From positions 1-10,755 of the forward strand of contig JAIVJE010000308.1 in the NCBI GenBank assembly GCA_020200195.1: a stretch of 10,755 nt of DNA, given 5' to 3'. How positions within the stretch are numbered: position 1 is the first letter of the stretch; every line of letters begins with the position of its first letter. Made by a program: the position numbers and the translations under genes. This document shows, piece after piece, positions 1 through 6,406 of this stretch. Source of the stretch: Acidobacteriota bacterium (GTDB lineage: Bacteria; Acidobacteriota; Vicinamibacteria; Vicinamibacterales; 2-12-FULL-66-21). The notes under the pieces were generated by a model that was not told where the DNA came from, made no database searches, and saw nothing but the letters and a program-made list of their open reading frames with translations.

Positions 1-871
1 GCGTCTCGAGTGCGACGGGCGCGGCGACGTACATCGAGTCGTCCGCACCGGCCTCTTCGAAGCCGGCGAGCGCTTCTGACGCGGACGCGAACGAACGCCG
101 GGTGTCGAGCTGAAGCGCTCGCGCGAGCCACACGCGCAGTCCGTCGGATACAGGCTGCCCTTCCCCATGGGCAACGCGCTCACGCGCGCCGTTGAGCAGC
201 GCGGCGATTTGGTGCGGAAATTCCTCGGCGCGCAACGGCCGCCCGAGAATCAGCGCAAGCGCCACGAGTCCGATGCCGATGACGTCAGCGCGGTGATCGA
301 AGCGCGCCATCCCAGCGCTCGGCGGCAGGGCGACCCTGAACTCCTGCCACAGGCGCTCGCGGGTAAACTGCAGCTGCTCCACCGCGCCGGCGAGCACGTG
401 TTCGACAATCACCAGACGCGCGTGTGGGGTCACCACGAGCCGTTCGGGTGCAATCAGGCCATGCGCGACCTCGCGGGCGTTCTCGTGCAGCAGCGCGACC
501 GCCGGCACGAGCTGGCGGATCAGACACAGCGCGGCGTTGATGTCGATCGGGATCTTCTGTTCGTGGGTCACGCGCAGAATGTCGGAGAGCCGCGTCCCCT
601 CGACGTGGTCCGACACGATCGCGAGGCCGCCAGCCTGAAGCCGGTCGATGCGCCGCACCCGCGCGTAGTAGCCGTGGCGGAAATTGGCGAGCCGCGCGGC
701 GCGTTCGCGCAGCGCGAACTCGAACGACGGCACGGCCGTCAGCGAAGCGCGAACCCGGAGGATCTGCAGCAGCTCGCCGGTGGCGCCATCGGCAGCGACG
801 ACACGCTCGCCGAGCCCGTCGGCGAACAGTGGCGCTTCAGGGCGCTCGGTGGACTCAGGCGCAAAGGACAT
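1..871 (-). CDS. Protein-kinase-fold protein, probable pseudokinase (C-terminus off the left edge)
   Basis: I read 290 codons without a stop from an ATG at 871 (MSFAPESTERP...) to the window edge, so the protein continues beyond it. The layout follows a Ser/Thr kinase: a hinge-like stretch around residues 84-98 (LAIVSDHVEGTRLSD), a catalytic-loop equivalent at 136-145 (AHGLIAPERL), an activation-segment start at 153-159 (LVIVEHV) and an alpha-F-like helix at 194-211 (RADVIGIGLVALALILGR). The key residues are gone: the HRD Asp is Leu139, the following Lys is Ala141, the Asn is Arg144, and DFG reads Glu-His-Val. I see no glycine-rich loop or VAIK lysine. It is therefore probably a non-catalytic scaffold or sensor. 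No signal peptide is visible, so the part seen is likely cytoplasmic. The start is the first ATG in frame; it lacks a clear Shine-Dalgarno, so an upstream start is possible. The missing C-terminal part may carry another domain. Kinase-like fold: fairly sure; function: unknown. Confidence 0.82.
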   Translation of the reverse strand, partial: MSFAPESTERPEAPLFADGLGERVVAADGATGELLQILRVRASLTAVPSFEFALRERAARLANFRHGYYARVRRIDRLQAGGLAIVSDHVEGTRLSDILRVTHEQKIPIDINAALCLIRQLVPAVALLHENAREVAHGLIAPERLVVTPHARLVIVEHVLAGAVEQLQFTRERLWQEFRVALPPSAGMARFDHRADVIGIGLVALALILGRPLRAEEFPHQIAALLNGARERVAHGEGQPVSDGLRVWLARALQLDTRRSFASASEALAGFEEAGADDSMYVAAPVALET

Positions 872-1270
872 AGGCGTTGTTCGGAAGCTGATGGCGGACT
901 GCCGACTGCGACCGCGTGGGCCCGCGCACAAATAATGAACGCGACACGGGCGCCGCGCGTGTGGCGCAGTTGCAACGCATAGTCCACTGCGGTACCGGAC
1001 TTCACGAATGACCGCAAGTAACGCTCCCATCAACACTTGATGCCGCTCCGTCGACCATCGCCTGCCGCGGGGTCTTTGACAAGCCTGTCGCGCCGTACGC
1101 GGTTTTGTAAGCCGCCGCCGCGCCCGCATCGACGGGAACGGCACGCTGGAAAACCCCCACTCATGCCGCTATGCTTGTCCTCCCTGCGCCGCGCACGTGC
1201 GGGCAGTTGCACGTTTACCAGGGACACTCCGACCGCCCACCGGACTGATTCCCTGTGAGGAGAGGATGCG
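872..1270. other. Intergenic stretch between divergent genes, no gene recognised
   Basis: About 400 bases separate the divergent starts at 871 (minus) and 1271 (plus). The open frames here have no recognisable protein character. A perfect TTGACA lies at 1076-1081 on the plus strand, but nothing resembling TATAAT sits 16-18 bases downstream, so I do not call a promoter. Promoters for both flanking genes should lie here; I cannot place them. Confidence 0.6.
1257..1265 (+). promoter_or_regulatory. Strong Shine-Dalgarno that fixes the M28 start
   Basis: GAGGAGAGG ends five bases before the ATG at 1271. This supports 1271 over the in-frame GTG at 1255, whose frame gives a basic, low-complexity N-terminus with no signal peptide. 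Confidence 0.8.
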
Positions 1271-2868
1271 ATGAGGTGTTCCACCCGCTACAGGCCATGG
1301 CTTGCGGGTGCGGCTCTGGCCGTGGCCGTCACGCTCGTTCCGGTCTCCGCCCAGCAGGCGCAGGAGAAGCTCGACCTCGATGCCATTTATCGCATCAAAG
1401 AAGAGGGCCTGCAGCGGTCGAAGGTCATGGAAATCATGAGTTGGCTGACCGATGTCTACGGTCCGCGGCTGACCAATTCGCCGGGCTACCGGAAATCGGG
1501 CGACTGGGCGGTGAAGGAGATGACGTCGTGGGGACTCGCCGACGTCAGGCTCGAGCCGTTCGCGTTCGGCCGCGGCTGGTCGAACGACAAGTTCTACGCG
1601 ATGGTGACGACCCCCGGGGGCAGCTTCGGTTTGATCGGTCACCCACAAGCGTGGACGCAATGCTGGCCGTCATCGACACACCCGAAGCGCTCGCCAGCTA
1701 CAAGGGAAAGCTCAGGGGTAAGTTCGTGCTCACACAAGCGCTGCGCGACGTGAACGCGCTCTGGATTCCCCCCGCCAAGCGGTATACCGAAGAGGAGCTG
1801 CGCGCGCTCGAGCGCGAGACCGACGTCGATCCCCGTCCCGCACGTGCGGGCGGCCCCGGGGCGAGAGCGGGCGGTCCCGGTGGCGGCCGCGGAGGTCCGT
1901 CGACGTTCGCCCAGCAGTTGATGCAGTTCTACAAGGAGGAAGGCGTCCTCGCTCTCATCAGCGCCGGCCGTGGCGATGGCGGTACGGTCTTCGTTCAGGG
2001 TGGACGCGGCGTCGGCTCGCGCGAGCCGGGGGCGGACCTCGGAGTGCCGTCGGTGGCGGTCGCGATCGAGCATTACGGCCGCATCGCGCGGACGCTCGCG
2101 AAAAATATGCCGGTCTCCATCGAGATGGAAGTGAAGAACACATTCTCGGACGACACGAAGTCCTTCAACGTCGTGGCCGAGATTCCTGGAACGGACAAAG
2201 CGGATGACGTCGTCATGGTCGGCGCGCACTTCGACTCGTGGCACGGCGGAACCGGGGCGACCGACAATGCGGCCGGTTCGGCGGTCATGATGGAGGCGCT
2301 GCGGATCCTCAAGACGAGCGGCGTGAAACTGCGCCGCACGGTCCGCATCGGCCTCTGGGGCGGTGAGGAGCAGGGACTCATCGGCTCGCGCGAATACGTC
2401 AAGCAGCATTTTGCCGATCGGGCCGACATGGTGCTCAAACCGGCGCACTCCAAGCTATCCGGCTACTTCAACGTCGACAACGGCACTGGTGCGATTCGTG
2501 GCGTCTATCTCCAAGGCAATGAAGCCATGGCCCCGATATTCGAGGCGTGGATGAAGCCGTTTCACAATCTCGGCATGCGGACCCTCACGATTCGCGACAC
2601 GGGCGGCACCGACCATCTGTCGTTCGACGCCGTCGGCCTCCCGGGCTTCCAGTTCATTCAGGATCCGGTCGAGTACGATACGCGCACGCACCACTCGAAC
2701 ATGGATGTGTACGAGCGGATCCAGGAACCCGACATGAAACAGAATGCGGTCATCGTGGCGGCGTTCGTTCATCACGCCGCGAACCGCGACGAACGGCTGC
2801 CGCGCAAGCCGCTGCCGAAGCCGCAGGGTCCCGGCCGGGGGACCACGACCACGGCATCCGGACGGTAG
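1271..2868 (+). CDS. Secreted M28-family zinc metallopeptidase (carboxypeptidase Q-like), frameshifted
   Basis: M28 enzymes are di-zinc exopeptidases that trim residues from peptides; this one should act in the periplasm or outside the cell. The N-terminus has a signal peptide (MRCSTRYRPWLAGAALAVAV) with likely cleavage after VSA, before QQAQ. A PA-like region follows (GKLRGKFVLTQ near 1705-1737), then the catalytic domain. Candidate metal ligands and catalytic residues are His in AHFDSW (2227), Asp in ATDNAAG (2263), the Glu pair in WGGEEQG (2365-2370), Asp in FNVDNG (2476) and His in THHSNMD (around 2692). TDHLSF (2611) matches the family's SDH-type motif. The coding frame changes at about 1640-1657: the signal peptide and first ~125 residues are in the frame of 1271, and the rest is in the frame one base earlier. 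Length after repair is ~533 residues, normal for the family. As written the gene would give a truncated ~160-residue product, so it is either a pseudogene or a sequencing error. The family call is secure; functionality is doubtful. Confidence 0.88.
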
Positions 2869-2922
2869 ACCACGTCCGCAAAGTCCTGGACGGCTCTCGT
2901 CGGCTTTTTTTGCGCGGTTGCG

Positions 2923-4839
2923 TTGGTATGGACGTGGCCGCTCGGCGCGCATCTCAGCTCGCGCGTGCCACACGACCCTGGCGACCCGATCCTCAACACC
3001 TGGATCCTGTGGTGGAACGCCCACACGTTTCCGTTCACGAACGGATGGTGGGACCCGCCGATTTTTTACCCGATGCGCGGCGCGCTCGCGCTCTCCGAAC
3101 ACCTCGCGGGCATTGCGCTCATCTCCACCCCCGTCCAGCTCGCCGGCGGCAACGCCATCCTGGGGTACAACGTCGCGCTGCTGCTCTCGTACGCGCTGTC
3201 GGGCGTGTTCGCCTTCGCGCTCGTGGAACGGCTGACCGGCAGCCGGCTGGCTGCGCTGTGCGCAGGCCTCGCGTACGCTTGCGCGCCTTACCGTGCCGGG
3301 CAGCTCGCACACATTCAGGTCCTCACGTCGCAGTGGATCCCCCTTGCGCTCCTCGGCCTGCACGGCTGGCTCGAGACGGGACGCCGCCGCTGGCTGATCC
3401 TGTTTGGCGCCGCCTGGCTCGTCCAGGCGCTGTCGAACGGCTATTACCTTCTGTTCGTGCCGGTGCTGATCGTGTTATGGCTCGCCTGGTTCGTGGACTG
3501 GCGACGCGCACCGCGAATGGGCCTTGCGATCATCGCCGTGTGGATGGCGGCCTCTCTTCCATTGATTCCGATCCTGCTCAAGTACCGCGACGTCCATGAG
3601 ACGCTGGCCCTGAGCCGGTCCGCAGGGGACGTCGAGCGCTTCAGCGCTCGCCCATCGTCGTTCTTGAACGCGCCGTACATGCTCGCCGCGTGGCCGCCGC
3701 GCAGCGTCCGCACAGAAGAGGACTACCTGTTTCCCGGCGTCACTGGAATCGCGTTGATCGCGGCCGCCCTGGCAGCGCCGCTGTGGCGCAGGCACGGCGG
3801 GCGTACGGTATTCCGCCACCGATCCCCGCTGCTCTTTTACGCGGTCGCCGCGTCCGTCATGGCGCTGCTGGCCCTGGGACCTGCGCCTGGCGAGTCTTGG
3901 AAGATCCTGATCAGGCCGTACGCCTGGATAGCGTGGCTCCCGGGTTACGAAGCCCTGCGAGTACCCGCGCGCTTCGGCATGCTCTTCGCGTTCTGCCTGT
4001 CGATCGCCGCCGGTCTCGCAGTCCATCAGATCACTCCGTCGAGACGGGCGGCGCGATTTGCGCTTGCGACCGTCGCGATCGCGGGCATCGCGCTGGACGG
4101 CTGGTACGAGCGGATGCCGCTCATGGCTCCCCCGGGACGAGTGGTGCTCCCTGACGTGCCGCACGCAGCCGTGTTCGAGCTGCCGCCGGACGACACCTTC
4201 GTCAGCGTGATGTCGATGTACCGCGGCATCTTCCACGGACGCCCGTTGATCAACGGATACAGCGGACACATGCCGCCGCACTACACGATCGTGTCGCTGG
4301 CGCTACGCCGCGGCGATCCGTCGGCCGTGCTGGAACTCGCTCGAGGCCGTCCGCTGATCCTGCTCCTCAGCAGCCGCTCGGACCCATCAGGCCAACTGCA
4401 GCGGCTGGTCGAGGCGCTTCCGGGAATCGAGCGCCGGGACGTCAGCAGCGGCGGCAACACGTACGTCTTGCCCGCCCAAGCGCGCGAGCGCGTCGCGCGC
4501 GGCGGCGACGCGCTGCCGCACACCGTCACGGAAGAGCCACGCGAGCACGTCGTGTTCGATCTGGGAGCCGAGCGCGTGGCGCGCACGATCGAGTTCCCGT
4601 TGCGATGGCGGTACGAGGAAATGGGACTGCGCCTCGCGGTTGAAGTCTCGACCGACCGCGTGCGATGGACGACCGCATGGGAGGGTTTCACGGGCGGCGC
4701 CGCGGTTGCCGGTGCGCTCGAGAGTCCGCTCGAGGTGCCCGTCCGGCTTCCGCTCGCGGACGTGCGTGCCCGGTTCATCCGCATCCATCCCGCGCCGCCG
4801 TGGCTGTGGCGGGACTTGAAGGTGCTCGCGCCGGGGTAG
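2923..4839 (+). CDS. Polytopic membrane protein, GT-C glycosyltransferase-like, with C-terminal discoidin-like domain
   Basis: This 638-residue frame has roughly ten hydrophobic segments up to about residue 395, then a soluble C-terminal part. An acidic first loop (HDPGDP, residues 17-22), followed by WWDPPIFYP and SEHLAGIALIS, resembles the first periplasmic loop of GT-C enzymes, which use lipid-linked sugars; YfhO-like proteins look similar. The last ~95 residues (VVFDLGAERVARTIEF to FIRIHPAPP) resemble an F5/8-type C (discoidin) carbohydrate-binding fold. The start is a problem. 2923 is a TTG inside a transmembrane helix that clearly continues upstream (SWTALVGFFCAVALVW), in frame back to the M28 stop at 2866-2868, with no ATG or GTG between. 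The true start may be ACG at 2872, or an ATG lost there by one transition. It follows the M28 gene closely and is probably co-transcribed. Membrane protein: sure; glycosyltransferase: moderate; substrate: unknown. Confidence 0.78.
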   Translation: MVWTWPLGAHLSSRVPHDPGDPILNTWILWWNAHTFPFTNGWWDPPIFYPMRGALALSEHLAGIALISTPVQLAGGNAILGYNVALLLSYALSGVFAFALVERLTGSRLAALCAGLAYACAPYRAGQLAHIQVLTSQWIPLALLGLHGWLETGRRRWLILFGAAWLVQALSNGYYLLFVPVLIVLWLAWFVDWRRAPRMGLAIIAVWMAASLPLIPILLKYRDVHETLALSRSAGDVERFSARPSSFLNAPYMLAAWPPRSVRTEEDYLFPGVTGIALIAAALAAPLWRRHGGRTVFRHRSPLLFYAVAASVMALLALGPAPGESWKILIRPYAWIAWLPGYEALRVPARFGMLFAFCLSIAAGLAVHQITPSRRAARFALATVAIAGIALDGWYERMPLMAPPGRVVLPDVPHAAVFELPPDDTFVSVMSMYRGIFHGRPLINGYSGHMPPHYTIVSLALRRGDPSAVLELARGRPLILLLSSRSDPSGQLQRLVEALPGIERRDVSSGGNTYVLPAQARERVARGGDALPHTVTEEPREHVVFDLGAERVARTIEFPLRWRYEEMGLRLAVEVSTDRVRWTTAWEGFTGGAAVAGALESPLEVPVRLPLADVRARFIRIHPAPPWLWRDLKVLAPG

Positions 4840-4848
4840 GCTGCACGC

Positions 4849-4875
4849 GCACGTTCAATGTGCAACGTGCACGTT
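4849..4875. repeat. Inverted repeat and palindrome between convergent genes
   Basis: GCACGTT (4849-4855) pairs perfectly with AACGTGC (4864-4870) across an eight-base loop. The right arm also begins a perfect 12-base palindrome, AACGTGCACGTT (4864-4875), which runs into the TAA stop of the minus-strand M28 gene. It sits just after the plus-strand stop at 4837-4839, where a bidirectional terminator is expected. There is no T-run, so it is not a canonical intrinsic terminator; a protein-binding site is an alternative. Confidence 0.45.
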
Positions 4876-6295
4876 ACGGCTTCTTCCCCGGCAGCCACGC
4901 CGGTTTGAAGGACGAGTTCACCAGCCAGCGCACCGGCTCGAGCATCGACCGAATCGAGTCGGTCATATGCGCGAAGTCGACGAGCCGGACCTCGTCCGAC
5001 GGCTGGTGATACTCCGCGTGCAGCCCGAAGCTCGAGACGGTCTGCGCGATGACGCCGCGGCGCGCCAGCTGGATGTTATCGGAACGGCTGAAGAAATTCT
5101 GGTCCGGGTGCGGGTCCTGCACGATCTTCGCGCCCTGGCGCGCTAGCTCGGGCCCCAGATTCGAGCGTTCGTACCCCGTCAGCCACAGCGTATGCGGCAG
5201 CACTTTCGGATCGGGCCGCCCGATCATTTCGAACTCCAGATTGGCGACGATCCGCTCCAGCGGGACGGGTGGCCGGTCGATGAAGTACCGAGCACCATAG
5301 CCGCCCGCTTCTTCGCTGCCGAACCAGGTGAAGATGATCGTGCGCTTGGGACGAGGCCCCCTCGCGAGCGCTTCCGCAAGCTCCAGCACCGCGACCGACC
5401 CGGACGCATCATCATCCGCGCCGTTATAGATCGTGTCGGTGGCCGCGGGAGTGCCCGCTGCCGCGCCGCCGGCTGGCGCGCGGTTCCCGAGATGATCCAG
5501 ATGAGCAGTCAGCAGGATCACGTCACGCGCGGCGGCGGGATCACTGCCGGCAATACGTCCCATCGCATTCCACGTATACGACCTCTGACCGGGCTTCAGC
5601 TCGGCGTCGACGGTGATCATGGTGCCGTCCGCAAGCGCCGAAAGCGCCGCGTACGACGCCTTGTCGAGCGCGATCGAAATTGCGCGGCCGGGCGCAGCCG
5701 GCTGGACACCCACGAGTCGCGCGGCCATCGTCGGCATCCGTGCCGCAGCGGCCGCCCAACGGGATCGATCCTGCGTCGTCTCGACACGAAGCACGGCGGT
5801 GGCGCCTGCAGTGGTGCTGGGCGTGCCCGGAGCCGCAGGTCCCGGCGTTTCGGGCAAAAGTACGAGAGCGCCGGGCGTAACCGGAGCGCCGCTCCGCAGC
5901 TTTTGCAGCGGACCAGCCAGCTTCGCGCCGCTCACGGACTGCACCAGCATCTCTTGGCCGTGGATCAGGCGTCCGCCAGGAAACGTCAGTACGGGTGGGG
6001 CGGCGACTTCCTGTCGTTCGATTTCGACGGCTTTCACATAGCCGCCTGCGTCGCCGAGCGGCTCTATCCCCCACCGCCGCATCTGCGCGCCGAAGTAGGT
6101 GGCGGCAATCCATTCGTCGCGCGTTCCGCTGCCGCGGCCATTGAGTGCGTCGCCGGCAAGAAACTCCATGTGCCCCCGAACCGACGCTTCGGAAATGACA
6201 CCGCGGCCGGATTGCGGCGATGGCACCGTCGGCGAATGCGTGGCGCAGCCCGCTGACGAGATGATCGTGATGAGCAGTGTGACCAGTAGTCTCAC
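4874..6295 (-). CDS. M28-family zinc peptidase, lipoprotein
   Basis: Intact 473-residue zinc exopeptidase. The N-terminus is a lipoprotein signal: hydrophobic MRLLVTLLITIISSAG followed by Cys17, so the mature protein should be membrane-anchored in the periplasm or on the outer membrane. An insert resembling a PA domain spans about residues 95-225. The catalytic domain starts near 232. Candidate ligands and catalytic residues are His265 (AHLDHLG), Asp295 (GADDDASG), Glu328/Glu329 (FGSEEAGG), Glu346 (EFEMIGR, where many relatives have Asp) and His430 (EYHQPSDE). The start is GTG at 6295, chosen because it gives the full lipobox and has AGGA seven bases upstream. The gene is convergent with the membrane-protein gene and divergent from the TBDR. 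It is not a close copy of the M28 at 1271: the motifs differ and that one has no lipobox. Substrate is unknown; general peptide degradation is likely. Confidence 0.93.
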   Translation of the reverse strand: MRLLVTLLITIISSAGCATHSPTVPSPQSGRGVISEASVRGHMEFLAGDALNGRGSGTRDEWIAATYFGAQMRRWGIEPLGDAGGYVKAVEIERQEVAAPPVLTFPGGRLIHGQEMLVQSVSGAKLAGPLQKLRSGAPVTPGALVLLPETPGPAAPGTPSTTAGATAVLRVETTQDRSRWAAAAARMPTMAARLVGVQPAAPGRAISIALDKASYAALSALADGTMITVDAELKPGQRSYTWNAMGRIAGSDPAAARDVILLTAHLDHLGNRAPAGGAAAGTPAATDTIYNGADDDASGSVAVLELAEALARGPRPKRTIIFTWFGSEEAGGYGARYFIDRPPVPLERIVANLEFEMIGRPDPKVLPHTLWLTGYERSNLGPELARQGAKIVQDPHPDQNFFSRSDNIQLARRGVIAQTVSSFGLHAEYHQPSDEVRLVDFAHMTDSIRSMLEPVRWLVNSSFKPAWLPGKKP

Positions 6296-6302
6296 GCGTG
6301 AA

Positions 6303-6306
6303 TCCT
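6303..6306 (-). promoter_or_regulatory. Shine-Dalgarno supporting the GTG start at 6295
   Basis: On the minus strand AGGA lies seven bases before GTG. It supports a GTG start here rather than an internal start that would remove the lipobox. Confidence 0.6.
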
Positions 6307-6320
6307 ATACGAAGGCGCGA

Positions 6321-6348
6321 TTGGGACAGCCGCCCGCGCGTGTATCAT
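6321..6348 (+). promoter_or_regulatory. Possible sigma70-type promoter for the TonB-dependent receptor
   Basis: TTGGGA (6321-6326) and TATCAT (6343-6348) are separated by 16 bases, matching the consensus at 4 of 6 and 5 of 6 positions. They lie about 60 bases before the likely ATG at 6407, in the gap between divergent genes. This is a pattern match only. Confidence 0.3.
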
Positions 6349-6406
6349 TATGTTTTTCATGGCATCGGACCGTTTTTGCGCCCTGACGTCGTCCAAAGCT
6401 TTTGAC

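Noticed and set aside
167..982. 271-codon open frame on the plus strand
   Set aside because: It is antisense to the kinase-like gene, its translation is Arg/His/Gln-rich with no motif, and the opposite strand gives a coherent kinase-fold protein.
739..1017. 92-codon minus-strand frame starting at TTG 1017, whose first half looked protein-like
   Set aside because: It overlaps the kinase-like gene in another frame, and its second half is a shadow of that gene. No known family is recognisable, and initiation at TTG lacks a ribosome-binding site.
1076..1081. Perfect TTGACA -35 element in the long intergenic gap
   Set aside because: No acceptable -10 at 16-18 bases; the nearest A/T-rich hexamers are 14 or 22 bases away.
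2888..2911. GACG-GCTCT-CGTC hairpin followed by seven Ts, resembling an intrinsic terminator
   Set aside because: The stem is only four base pairs, three bases separate it from the Ts, and the stretch encodes the first transmembrane helix of the next gene.
3475..4281. 268-codon minus-strand frame
   Set aside because: Antisense to the hydrophobic membrane-protein gene; hydrophilic composition typical of a high-GC shadow frame.
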